Shown here in pieces: positions 1 to 11,100 of a stretch of 64,000 nt of DNA. Source of the DNA: Medicago truncatula (Eukaryota > Streptophyta > Magnoliopsida > Fabales > Fabaceae); contig NC_053046.1 of the NCBI RefSeq assembly GCF_003473485.1, positions 18,475,001 to 18,539,000 on the forward strand, written 5' to 3'. Position 1 is the first letter of the stretch. The number at the start of each line of letters is the position of its first letter. The notes below the pieces were generated by a model. It was not told the DNA's origin. It saw only the letters and a list, made by a program, of their open reading frames with translations, and ran no database searches. A program made the position numbers and the translations under genes.

Positions 1-677
1 ACTAACTTGTATATGTCTCTTTAGCCCTCTTCAACCTTTCTAGCTTCTTAAATTTTAGTTCAAGTAAATAAAAAATATCTAAACTTACAATTACATTGGA
101 TGGTATACATCTCTAAACATAGTCATAATCTTTTCAACGAAACACGTCCAACCAACTTAGCATATGCAGTGCTTTTGTAGTTATGTCTCATGTTACAAGA
201 AATATTATGTCATAACCTAAACCATAAAACCAAAATGACGAAAATAAAGCTGTACAAATGTAGCCTGAGGATAGGATATAGTGCAGGCTTAAGGAGAAAC
301 TTAGGTGATGGAAGAGAGCACCCCTATGAGCTTTGAATTAAAAGGTTTAAATTTGGCTTTAGACTTGGGCATAGATTTCATCCATAGAAGAAACTTCAGA
401 TCTTTTCAATAGCATCAAATTGAAATATTATATCCTATTTAAACAGCCAATTTACTAAGCAAAGACTGACCGATCAACAGTTTTGATTGAATCACACACA
501 TAGAACAGGACAAACATAAATTTCGAACATCTGAAATACCTATACAAGACTATAAACAATAAATAGTTAAAATAGCATAAGGAAATTTCGGTAGTCAGCC
601 ACAGTAGAAAGATCTTTCTTTTGTTTTGTATTTGTCTAAACATATACAATGCAAAAGACCTTCAGCTTGCATAATAT

Positions 678-823
678 TCCCTCTGGTCACATTTATAAGC
701 AAAACACAACTGTTTAGATTCATTGAATAACTAATGTATTTGATCTACAAATGTGACCAAATACATTAATTTCCATGAATCTAAAAAGTTTTTTTTTTGC
801 TTATAAATGTGACCGGAGGGAGT
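678..823. mobile_element. Stowaway/Tc1-mariner-type MITE
   Basis: The ends are inverted copies of each other: the left end reads ttccctctggtcacatttat and the right end is its near-perfect reverse complement, closing with gaccggagggagta. The internal part is also largely palindromic around 745-760 (caaatgtgacc). Length (about 146 bp), the CTCCCTCCG-like terminus and a TA at the right edge fit Stowaway elements. Confidence 0.75.
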
Positions 824-894
824 ACACTTCAAGAAGCTATAGAACAAAAACATTTGAATAACAGAACAAGTGGATACTAACCTAATGAATGCCA

Positions 895-1006
895 CTTGAA
901 GAGTGTGATCTAAGCTCTTCAAATTAAGGTTAATTGGGGTTGGTGCAGCAGGCACAGTTATTGAGAGCATAAAACCGCAAACGATATTGCTAACAAGTTC
1001 CCCAAG
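895..1006 (-). other. exon-like open segment, unidentified
   Basis: On the minus strand an acceptor-like tract (acataaaacag) precedes an open segment reading EALGELVSNIVCGFMLSITV, then PAAPTPINLNLKSLDHTLQV and AFIR, followed by a GT (GTTAGTATC). I do not recognise the protein. It lies downstream of the MMTAG2-like exons on the same strand but does not look like that family, so it may be a gene scrap or chance. Confidence 0.2.
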
Positions 1007-1334
1007 AGCCTCTGTTTTATGTCTATATCGTATAATTTTAAGAAACTGATGTACCCTAATGTCCTAGTCACATCATATAGTCTTCGGCGATATATCTACA
1101 TTTCCTATTCCTATTGTCAATCACAGATCATAAAAAACAGCTATTTGTTCAAATTCTGCTACGCTCCAATACAACAAGTCTTCTATAGACGCTATATGAC
1201 AACACTTTGTACTAAATTGCATATCTCGAAACAATAGCTGTTTGTTAAAATTCTGCTGCTCAATGGCGCTATAGCCGCTATTTGACATGAATTAAAGGAG
1301 TAAGGTAAGGTAAAATAAAAGAAAAAAAGTTTAC

Positions 1335-1732
1335 CTTTCTGCCATCTACCAACAGGAGCCTTGAGACTATGACCTATATAATTCTCCCTGTGTTTATCAG
1401 CTTTTACATCATCCCAAGTGAACTCTGTCCATCAAAAGCGAGAAACACAATATTAACAAAATAATTAAAAGAATAATTCAAGATTTATACTAGTATTAAG
1501 TTCAACAATATCATACATAAATAATTTAATTGAAAATTATAAGCATAAGTTAAACTTGTAAGAATGAATCATTAAACAAAATAGGAATTAGGAGAAAGTA
1601 TGAATAAGATGGAATTGAAGAAGGAATTTGTGAAATTTGAAAAAGGGAAAAATTGGAATTGAAATTGAAATTGAGATGGTAAAACTTACGATCTCGACCG
1701 CCACGGACGCCACCTCGAGTTGGATGATACAT
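1335..1732 (-). CDS. MMTAG2-like (kinase-phosphorylated protein domain) gene, first two exons only
   Basis: Two minus-strand exons splice cleanly: exon 1 from 1732 to 1690 (ATG; donor GTAAGT) and exon 2 from 1424 to 1335 (acceptor CAG, donor GTAAAC). The product starts [16 protein letters not shown] and continues with [19 protein letters not shown], then APVGRWQKG. This is the conserved N-terminus of eukaryotic MMTAG2-type proteins, small nuclear phosphoproteins of poorly known function; the assignment rests on recalled family similarity. The expected next segment (KDLHWYTRDK-like) was not found between 1 and 1335. The gene either continues left of the window across a long intron or is truncated. 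The Stowaway-like MITE at 678-823 would lie in that intron. Confidence 0.7.
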
Positions 1733-1739
1733 GTTTGGC

Positions 1740-2384
1740 TACAGACAAACGCGATTTTCTAAATAATTTGATTTTCGGTTTTACTCTGCGTTCTTCCAAC
1801 AAAAACGAAAGGGGGTTCGTCTTGCCGTTCTCAATTTGTACTCAATTTGTTCTCAATTTGTACTCGGTACCATAATTGTTGATCTCTTTTTTTTCTTTAA
1901 CAAATTTTAATTTTTAACACAATTTATCTTTCTCCCATAAGATACAATGATCAATAATTTAAATATCATAAACATATTTTTTAATAATTGTAAAGTAAAA
2001 TAAAAATTATTCCAACTTCACAATAATCAAAATTTAAGAAAAATTTAATTTCCTCCAACTCATTTAATCAAAGTTAAGACTTGAATTATGAATTCAACCA
2101 ATACTAAATTCACACTATGTGACGTATATTTGAATATTGAAGATAACAAAAAAACAAACTTTGTTTTATAAAAAAAAAAAATATTTGAAAAAAATAACAA
2201 ATTTTGTTTAAAAATAATGAACTTTAGTTTTCTAAATAGATATCATTAATTAGTTTTATTGAAGAAAAAAAATAAGAGTAATTGCAAAAGGGTATAAGTG
2301 ACAAATTTTATCATAGGAACATGTTTTATTAGATATTATTGTATTTTCCTTGTTGCAAAATTTATCACATGAACATGTCCAGCG
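1740..2384. other. AT-rich intergenic stretch
   Basis: No convincing gene. The direct repeat 'tctcaatttgtactc' near 1827-1865 probably lies in the promoter of the minus-strand MMTAG2-like gene. The rest is poly-A/T-rich spacer. Confidence 0.5.
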
Positions 2385-3040
2385 TATGGCAGCTATTCTT
2401 TGGAGCATGTGGAAACATCGAAACCTTAAAATTTAGGAGAATGAGAATGAGTTATGTGCAAATGTTGTCGATAGAGAACGTCATCTTATAGAAGACTTGA
2501 TGTACCTCCAAGCTCCTCCGATTGTTCACACTAGAAGTATGGTGTCATCCAGTTCCTTCGCAGGTGTGGCAACGCCCGCAACAAGTTAGATTGAAATACA
2601 ACGTAGATGCTTCTTTTTCGCAGGCTGGGAATCGTACATGTATTGGCATGTGTGTACGAGATGATGATGGAGCTTTTGTTCTAGCAAAAACTATGAGTTT
2701 TCTCCTTTATGCCCCGTCTTTGTGAGCGAAGCGCTGGGGTTGTTTTATGCTTTTGGAATGGTTAAGTGACATGCAAATGGATAATGTCGATTTCGTGGTA
2801 GATTCCAAAACAACAAATGATGTTTTTCGCTAGGGTTGTCTCAGAATTTGGTCGTATTATTTCAACGTAAAAGACTTTTCACTTTCCAATTAACAAACTC
2901 TCAGGTGGAGTTCAACAGGCAACAAGCAAATGAGGTGACTCATGCTCTAGTAGGAGAAGTCGCATTATCAGCTAGTCTCGTTATTTATTTTCATATCCCT
3001 GATTGTATTAACGACATTATTATTAAGGAAATGCTATAAG
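2385..3040 (+). pseudogene. RNase H-like (RVT_3) fragment of a non-LTR retroelement
   Basis: Broken frames read in order MAAILWSMWKHRNLKIW, then RLKYNVDASFSQAGNRTCIG, MCVRDDDGAFVLAKT, SEALGLFYALEWL, VDFVVDSKTTNDVF and QANEVTHALVGEVALSAS. This is the plant RNase H-like domain at the C-terminus of LINE polyproteins: the NVDASF start, the RDDDG loop, the EALGL..AL..W segment, the VDSK strand and the N(E)VAHAL end. At least two frameshifts separate the blocks (about 2700 and 2870). It is a dead 3' remnant, with no retroelement ends identified. Confidence 0.7.
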
Positions 3041-3049
3041 CATCTTTTA

Positions 3050-3960
3050 CTTAAAAAAGTGACAAATTGTATCCTTAAAATATCAATATGGCAGTTAAAT
3101 AAGAACGTTAAATCCGTAGTCAAACGACACTTAAAAAGAAATGGAGGAAGTAATACGTTAGTCAAAATAGTTAAAATGTTTCATTAATATTGTCGTATAA
3201 GTTTTTTTTTTATTTTTTTATCAATCTCTATCATAAAAGAGTTATTATCGACTTTAATGGGTTATTTTAACGGTAATGGATTATTTTAACCAATTAGTGC
3301 ACAATCAAGAATTATTTTAAAATTTAACGCACAATAAAAAGTAAAAAAAAAAAAACATGAAATAGTAAAAAGTAAATCTAAAGTCACCAAAAGATTGAGG
3401 ATCCAAAGCTAGAGGATCCCATTCTAGTTGTAACCGAACAACTTTTAGATTGTGTGAATTCGAGCTCGTTAATATCTTTGAAGAAAGTTAAATCTAAATA
3501 CTTTTGTAAATGTTCTTTGAGTTTTAAGGTATCCACCGTCTTAGACTGAAACATCATCATCTCACTCTTAATTTTACTTCATCAAAAACAATATTTAATC
3601 TCATAAAAATATTATCTTGAATGCATGTGTTGGAAATTACTCACTTCGTTACGAAATATAAAAAAAAAAAAAATCTTATCTTAAATGCATGTGTTGGAAA
3701 TTACTCACTCCAATACAAAATATATAAAAAAAAAAATAAAAAAATAAAAATAAAAAGTTTAATTTATTTAGACCAAATTTTGAAACATATACATTAAGAT
3801 TAAACTTTGTCTCGCTTTTACTTCCACTTTTTTGTAATGGAGGGAGAATAAGATTGGAATCCTCCGTGGAGGGAGAACTAGCATACTTCCGCTTCTCTAT
3901 ATATTTTATAAAAATATATATAAAATGTATTTCTGCATTCAAACTTTCCCTCCACCATCA
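3050..3960. other. AT-rich spacer with short direct repeat
   Basis: No gene seen. A direct repeat of about 40 bp containing 'gcatgtgttggaaattactc' occurs at 3620-3665 and 3683-3727. The right part would be the promoter of the ancestral DMC1 copy. Confidence 0.5.
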
Positions 3961-3962
3961 CG

Positions 3963-4613
3963 ATGCTTGCAAGCTTGAACTTGAAGTAAATCACATAAAC
4001 CATAACCATTTCTTCTCCATTTTATAGTTTCAATTCCACTTCCATTTTAATCGGTTAATAATTTATCTATTCCGTTTTTGTTTTCAGATCCGAAGAATCA
4101 AGCGGCCAGATGCAGCTGGTCGAACGTGAAGACATGGAAGATGAAGCTATCGACAAGCGTAATTTCTTGAAACTCTGTTTTTCGTTTTTCTAGATCAACG
4201 TTCAAAAAACCGATCTCTGCATTTCATTTCATAGCAAATCGATTATAATCATCATCCTCTGTGATATTTGTTTAACTTCGTTCCAATATTTCGAAAATTT
4301 TGGCGAATTTACTTATGCAGAGTTGTTAAACAGTTAAATCAAGTTATTATCGCTTAAACGTTTTGTCTCTGATTCAAAGAATTCGCGTCTTCGCAGTGAT
4401 TTTTCAAGGAATTAATGCCGGAGATGTAAAGAAGCTTCAGGACGCAGGGATCTTTATCTGCAATGGCTTGATGATGCACACGAAGAAGGTTTTAACTCTA
4501 AACACTTCTCTAATTCGAATATCTATTATTTTTTTCCGCAGAATTTGACTGGAATCACAGGTTTATCTGAGGCGAAGGTTGATAAAATCTGTGAAGCTGC
4601 TGAGAAGCTTGTG
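3963..4613 (+). pseudogene. DMC1: DMC1 meiotic recombinase, N-terminal fragment (exons 1-4)
   Basis: Four spliceable exons can be read: 3963-3985 (MLASLNL), 4088-4158 (ESSGQMQLVEREDMED, EAIDK), 4397-4488 ([31 protein letters not shown]) and 4542-4613 ([24 protein letters not shown]). This is the N-terminal helix-hairpin-helix region of plant DMC1, the RecA-family recombinase that drives meiotic strand exchange. All four introns start GT and end AG with compatible phases. Exon 2 lacks several acidic residues usual between MED and EAIDK. The whole ATPase core (Walker A/B) is missing: sequence stops matching right after EKLV, so no recombinase can be made. Confidence 0.85.
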
Positions 4614-4662
4614 GTTATAACATTTTGCACAATTGTTTAGATGATGGTATCTTAGACTTAGA

Positions 4663-4756
4663 GAACTATCCTCCGATAACTTCACAAAATAGAACTATCC
4701 TCTGATAACTTCAGCCTTTTGTGAATACATTTTGTGAAGTTATCAGAGGATAGTTC
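4663..4756. repeat. 28-bp inverted repeat at the pseudogene junction
   Basis: Arm 4663-4690 (gaactatcctccgataactt plus cacaaaat) and arm 4729-4756 are reverse complements with one mismatch. A partial direct copy lies between them at 4692-4711. The hairpin sits exactly between the DMC1 fragment and the DUF4378 fragment. Confidence 0.85.
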
Positions 4757-5366
4757 TGTTTGTAACGAAGCTTTATTGTTGATAGGGCTTCGAATGCAAC
4801 TTCGGTTGCTGAAGTTGGAATCTGAAGAACATTTGGAGGGACGTATGCTAGTTTCAAGTGATGAAGATGGTGTGGAAGTATCTTCTGAAATGTTAGAAGG
4901 CAATGCATTATGGAGAACTGAAGATGACTGGGAGTCATCTTACATTATTGATGTCTTGTCTGAAGCTCAAACTGATAATAATTTAGTTTGGCAATCTCTA
5001 GAATGCCCTGTGAGTGTTTCTGTGTTTGAAGATCTGGAAGAGTGGTGCAGTGATTTGACTACTTGTTCAAGGTCTGAAAGGAGATTGCTTTTCGACCGCA
5101 TCAATTCAGGAATTGTTATGATTCATGAGCAATCTACTGATCCACAGCCATGGGTGAGAAATGCAGCCAAACATTTTGGACCAACAAGGATTAACGGGCT
5201 TCAGGATGCTCTTTTCCAGATGCTAGGGAACCAAGGAAAGGTAGAGGATGATGTCCTGCGTAAGGAGTCTCGGTGGTTGAAGTTGAGTGATGACATTGAT
5301 GTAATAGGCATAGAAGTTGAGAGAATGATACTAGATGATTTTGTGGCAGAAATAGCCGGTATCTAG
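4753..5366 (+). pseudogene. TRM/LONGIFOLIA-type protein, C-terminal DUF4378 fragment
   Basis: An uninterrupted frame of about 200 codons reads NEALLLIGLRMQLRLLKLES, WESSYIIDVLSEAQTDNN, CPVSVSVFEDLEEW, SERRLLFDRINSGIVMI, then WLKLSDDIDVIGIEVERMIL and DDFVAEIAGI, ending in a stop at 5364-5366. This is the DUF4378 domain at the extreme C-terminus of plant TRM (TON1-recruiting motif) proteins, which act in cortical microtubule organisation and organ shape. Only the last part is present: the TON1-recruiting N-terminal motifs are missing and the 5' side starts within the inverted repeat. An in-frame ATG at 4734 lies in the hairpin. It could be read as a short protein but is more likely a relic. Confidence 0.75.
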
Positions 5367-5369
5367 AAA

Positions 5370-6479
5370 TTTGTACCCCGAGAGAATAGTTGTCCTTAGG
5401 ATGTTTCCTAGTGATGTAAATACAGTATGGAAATGTTAATTTCATCTAAAGATGAATAGATGGACTAGTATGGTAAATCAGCTTGGATTCCAATGTAGAA
5501 GAATTTGGTAAATCATAATATCGGATACTTGAAGTAGATAACTCAAAGTAAATGGCCATCACTGGCATTAGCACTACTCATTATTGCATTTTCTCCCAAA
5601 ACTCTTCAACAATGTCAATCTTGTATTTGGTCTATCATGTTCTACTTTTGCGAACAAATGCCAATTCGTATGTATTATGAAGTTTTTTCTTTAAAGAGGA
5701 AAGCAATTTCATTAATAATCACACCATAAAGAACAGGTAGTAGTACTTTGAGGGTGATAGGGATTACAAGCAAATTATAGTGCTCAGTGTTGTAACACTA
5801 GTACATCACAATTCACACCTCAACATGGCATGTAGCAGACACAGAAACCCCTACACCAGCTATTGATAAAAATAAGAAAAAATACAAGCAATATTTTGCT
5901 CCCTAGACAAACACGAAAAACCACTCCTAAACAAAAAATTAAGCAATATTTTCTTTCAAATTTCATCGAATTTGGAATTTTCTTCATATCCTATTGTATT
6001 GAGGTGTCTGTGCTGTTGCTCACGAATTTAATTCATCGACATTCTGCTGCTCTTCAATTTAGTTTCATATTCCTTTACTTCACCAGGTTCTTAGGTCAGG
6101 TTCAATTTAATTTTTTTTTTGGAAGAAGACCTTGATTGCAATTAACTGGCTCAGAAGTAGTCCAAACTGTTTCTTGTCACTGTGATTGCTGTGAAGACAG
6201 TCTTCTCTTCTCTTAACATTTGTTCTCCTATCCTAGTTCATGGCAAAGTTAATGAAATGCCTCTCATTATTAACTATAAGGAATAATGATATGTATGGAA
6301 TAATGATTTTTGCTATATCATTCACAAGGTATATTGGTACAATATATAGAAACATATTTGCTGTCCTAATAATTGCTTCCTCCAGCTATGGTTTGACTTT
6401 CTCTAGTCAATTATAGTGTGATATTATTTCTTGATCACAGAATAACTCTCATCTTAAATGCTTAATACTAGAATATCTC
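5370..6479. other. intergenic stretch without recognised gene
   Basis: Mixed AT-rich DNA. I found no protein domain on either strand and no clear transposon end. Short ORFs here look random. Confidence 0.4.
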
Positions 6480-6834
6480 TTAATTTAAAAGCCTTGGTCC
6501 TGTAACCTTAACACGCCCCCGCAAGATAGGGGTACCGTCATATACGCCTATCTTGAAACGAAGATCTTGATGACGTTGCCTAGACAGAGGTTTGGTGAGG
6601 CAATCTGCTAGCTGATCTTTAGTGGAAACATGTTGAACCCGAATCTTTTTATTTCTGACATGATCTCTGACAAAATGAATATCTATGGCAATGTGCTTCA
6701 TGCGACTATGGAAGAGGGGATTGACAGTGAGATAAGTGGCACCGAGATTGTCACAGTAGATGGTAGGAATAGTGGGTAAACTAACATGAAGTTCAGAGAG
6801 AAGTGATGACAACCAGAGAACTTCTGCGGATGCT
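6480..6834 (-). pseudogene. Ty1/copia polyprotein fragment (RNase H C-terminus)
   Basis: The minus frame reads ASAEVLWLSSLLSELHVSLP, IYCDNLGATYLTVNPLFHSR, MKHIAIDIHFVRD and VSTKDQLADCLTKPL. This is the classic end of the copia RNase H domain (AEVLWL; CDN..A; H.R.KHI.ID.HF.R; STKDQ.AD..TK). The frame is open to its stop, but only about 118 residues remain and no LTR follows on this side. The opposite edge meets a LINE 3' region. Confidence 0.9.
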
Positions 6835-7548
6835 AGAACTTTTTGGTTACAGTTCCGTCTTTCTGGTCGTCCAAGCTTTTGTGTGCTTTCCCAACCTCCC
6901 CTCGTCGTCGGTCTTTGGTCGGCGTCGTCCTTTAGGTCTGTAAAGGGTCGTGCAGTTGTGGTGGATCCATTCTCTAGATGATTTGAGATTTTTCTCCTCC
7001 GCGAAGAAAGACGGTATAGTGGTCCAGAGGGTGGCGCTTAAAAGGTGTTCGGGGCGGTGCTATTGGTGGTTGAGTTTGTGGCTTGTGTTGGTTTGTTGTT
7101 GTTCGAGCTGGATCGATTTGCGCTGTTGTTCCACCTTTTCTTTGTCTTCGAGTTTGGCATTGGGATATTGGTGGGCCGAGTTTGGGCAGGTTAAGGTGTC
7201 TACTCTGGTGGGTCGTGAGTTGAGGGGTGCCGTTTTGATTTGTGTCGGGAGTCTATGGGCCGATCACTTTTGATTCGAGATCCAGAGCTAGTTTTTTTAA
7301 TGCAAGTTCTTTTCGACTTTTTGGTGGCTCCTCCGACTTATCGGTTGTTGAGTGGTGGGTGAATCTGATCGTTTGATGCAACATATCATCCTCGGCTGCT
7401 TTTTTGATCTCCGTTGGTGGTAGTGGAAACTTGATTGTCTGTTGATTTTCCGCAAGGTGTTTTGGTGTATATTTATTTTCTTTCTGGTGTAATACTTGGG
7501 ATTTAATCCCTTATTTATATATAATATATTTTACCATTGACAAAAAAA
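6835..7548 (+). mobile_element. LINE 3' end (untranslated region plus A-tail)
   Basis: GC-richer, T/G-rich sequence ending in a run of A at 7542-7548. It shares the phrase gatcacttttgattcgagat, then agttagtt-like sequence, with 42961-43000 in a second copy that also ends in an A-rich tail. Shared body, no terminal repeats and a 3' A-tail point to a 5'-truncated non-LTR retrotransposon. No RT domain is kept here, so class is inferred from structure. Confidence 0.5.
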
Positions 7549-7679
7549 TGTCCTCGTGAGTTTGTTTCAGTTAGTAAGGACAATGCATAATATGTGCAAG
7601 GTCCGAGATTCAAACCTCGGCTATCACCAAAACATCTGTAATGACGGTGAAAACTTTTAAGTTTTTTTTTTTTTTTTTT
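7549..7679 (+). mobile_element. tRNA-derived SINE
   Basis: Begins tgtcctcgtgag, carries an A-box-like tttcagttagtaag and a B-box-like gagattcaaacctc, and ends in a 19-nt T run (7661-7679). It sits directly at the A-tail of the LINE 3' end. The same family occurs at 24633, 39271 and 39543 in reverse orientation. Confidence 0.65.
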
Positions 7680-8170
7680 CAAAATATAACAGGCTGTGAG
7701 TATTGACATGAAGCCTAAAGGGGACACGTGAAACCTGAGTGACATTTAATAGTAAAATGACAAGGATGACAACTTGACCAAGAAGAGACAAAATAAGCTA
7801 GCTTTTTAGAGACTAAAATGACAATGATTTACAAATTAATGCACCAAAATAGTCTATCTATACACATTCTTTTAGGTTATGCACAAAGTTAATTGACCTG
7901 TCCCCCAGACTCTGTATCTCTTTGATTTTAATTTATTATATTTTTGCTTTGCCTAAAAAAAAAAATTGACCAATATTTATTGAAATGAACTTTTATGTGA
8001 AAAGAAATTAGTAATTAATAAAGGTAAATGAAGGGCATGTTTTGCAAGCCTCCGTAGAACAAATATTTCCTCTCTTTTTTACACTTTTTTCAGCTACCCT
8101 GGTTTCCTACAAAATTCTGGTATAATGGATATAAAGAAATAGAGTTTGGGATTGCTCCTCTCAACTCATA
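7680..8170. other. intergenic / 3' flank of the O-fucosyltransferase gene
   Basis: AT-rich, no ORF of note. The right part should contain the 3' UTR and poly(A) signals of the minus-strand gene that stops at 8171. Confidence 0.4.
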
Positions 8171-11100
8171 CTATACTTGACTAGAGTTGTGATGACCTAG
8201 AAACGCATCACAATTTCTTTCCTCACACAGACACTCGTGAGGGTTTGCATAGAAATAGTCCTCCTCCTTCGGTTTGTCGATTATAACTTTTCGCTGAGTT
8301 GGCTGTCCAATTCTCTTTTCATGAACTTGTTTTACGCCATCCGCAAACTCGTGCCATTTTAGGGTTCCATTATGATGCATATCAACCAATTCCACGACCT
8401 TTTTTCGATCCAACAAGATTGTTTTTCTAAAATCGGAATACCTGCAGACGAACAATTTAGTTAGAAATTAAAGAGAAATAATACCAACAATGCACTTACT
8501 GTTATTACACAGATTTCACTTTAGTCCCTCTAAAATTATTCAATAATAGATAATGTATTGACAATAATGTATTAATAACATGTCAGCAACGTTAGGGTAA
8601 ATACATACCTTCGATGGCCTTCCACAAGTTTTGCCATGTTCCCATCATAAGTAGGGATAAAGGTGTCACTGGCTACTGAAACCATAAAATCCAAGGCTGC
8701 CATCTGCGATGAGTGATTCTGGAACTGCTGCAAATCATCACGTGTCAGCAACATTTCCTTTTTCACCTGAAATTGGAAACGCAGAAAGTCAGATGTGGCA
8801 CAGCAGAATAGTTACAAAGACTGAAAATGAGGATCATTGAGAGAAAATGCATCTTTCCGATCAGGTCCAACCATTAATGAACGCAAGACCAATTTTCAAC
8901 AGTTGTGCGATGTCTCAAACAATGAGCAGAAAAATGGAAGGAAGTTAAAATGTTAACAAACTCACAATTTGGGGAAATGCAGCTCTGAGTTGTGCAAGCC
9001 TACGTTCACCGCCATAAATCTCACCAGCTGCAATATATATTGGTGTCTCCCTACCAAAACCTAAGGCTCGAAGAACTAAGGCCGCCTCTTCTGGTGTCAA
9101 AGGACATAGACCCTGTGATCTCCTCTCTTCGGAAATTATCTCCTTTTCTCTCCACCAAGGGAATGCATACCTGAATTACACAAAAAGGACAAAGTGTAAT
9201 CAAAGTGTAACTCATGTGATACATAACCACTACTCTCATATCCAAAAGGTTTCTCTATCAAAGCACAAGTAACTATCATTTACTAATATGAGGAACATAT
9301 CCTGTTATTCAGAAACAGAGAGGATCCAAATCGCTCTCAACCTCAATTAATGACAGAAGCATGAAAGAATTAGAACCCGATACATAGAGCCAAACATGAA
9401 ACATAAAAATACCTCAATCTTTTGAGTTCCTCGGCTTCTTTCTCTGAGCAACCCTGAGTACAACCTGAGAAAGCCAACATATCCATCTCATATCTAAGAT
9501 GCAGTGCCACAAAAGGTCCCTTCTTGTGAAGCATCCGAATCAATTTTCTCCCTAAATTCTCAATTTGAGGAGTGAATTTAATAGCCTGGTAATTGACACG
9601 ACACCTGAGTTTCTGTAGATCAAGTGGGAGACCGTTATTTGCTAGACGTGCATCAGTTCTGTTGAAGTGTAACACCTTGTGCTTTCCATAAAGTGGCAGA
9701 ATCTGCAGTTTAGAGTGAATAGTGTTGGATTAAACAAAATGTATATACTTCTCAAAGTTAGAGAAAAAATCGTTATATCTTATCATAATTTTATACACTC
9801 AGTGAAGTGCTACTTTTTGGAACCTATGTTGGCTATCCTACACCAAAAGTAACTCATTTTAGTTGCTAAAAAACCAATACTAGTAGTCACCACCATAACT
9901 ATAAATTTCTTCATGTAACTGATTCATAATTATCAACTAGTTATAAATTATATTCCAAAGTTCCAATCAAGTTGGAACGGACACAATTCTGACACATTCA
10001 ACCATCGTGGCTGGTGTACAAGTTTACTAAATAGGAAAACAACTTTATGACATACAATCATAAAAAATAAGAAAAACTCTCATAACTTATTTGAAAATCA
10101 GTGTTATTAATAGTGGATGGCAGAAAATAAAGGAACGCCAAAAATCCGCTATGTGAAATACAAGATAGCATTGTGGGCAAATAGTGGAAGCCGCGTAGCA
10201 GTTGAAATAAGTCAATTATATGTTTTATAAAAAAAAGGCATGTTGCATACAAATAAAAGGGAATAAAGCAGAACATGGCTTATATTTTGAAAGGCAAATA
10301 TATGGTGAATAGGTCATGTTCTTTAAAAGGTAGAAATATCTTAATATTGAAAAGTAATACACGCTGACTCTTTCAGTTCTCTAATAAGACAATAGGTCAT
10401 GTTTGGCACACGAGCAGATTCTTCATTTTTATTCTTCAAAAATAGTCATATAATTCTATTTTATTCCACTAGTGCCATTGAATCAACTAGAAGAAACTGG
10501 AATAGCGGTTGCTATTGCACTAATAACGAAACTAGGATAGCTTCGAAGTTTTCATAGAAGATTCATCAAAATCTGCTATGTTATAGCGCTATCGCTGCTA
10601 TTTGACAACAGTGCTGAAAAGCATTGAAAAATTAACAATTTAGAGAAAACCATACTATCCAAAAATATAGGTCAAGAATCATTAATCAATCATATATTAT
10701 ATAACCTTAAATTTAGAACAATACTATTCAGCTGTTTTCTCAAGCGCAGCTCATAAAAGAAACACACCTGCTCCAAGTAATATTTTTCATTCGACCAGCT
10801 AACAGGAGGCATCTCCAGGGTAGAATATCCATATTTACTGTTAAACTTTTTAGGAACTCTTTTTACTATTCGAACTTCGTCTCGTAAAGAATCAATGAAA
10901 TGCTTCACATCAAAAATGTCCTCAAAATTACTGCAAAAAGAAAACTACACAACTTTAGAATGATATGGAGGTTAAATTAGAGGATACTCAAAAAATAAAA
11001 ATCAGAACAAAGTATATACCTAGGGTCTGCCCAAAATGATGTCTTATCAAGCTCTGGCACGACCAATGTGAGATTCAAAAATCGAGCGATTGTCACCATG

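Noticed and set aside
4682-4938. Two antisense frames of 73-75 codons
   Set aside because: Shadows of the DUF4378 fragment and the inverted repeat.
6950-7273. 107-codon frame, Trp/Cys/Ser-rich
   Set aside because: Part of the LINE 3' untranslated region; no domain.
7549-7632. tRNA gene
   Set aside because: A- and B-box-like motifs are present, but there is no cloverleaf and the sequence is a repeated family with T-run ends and target duplications (clear at 24633). Called as SINE.
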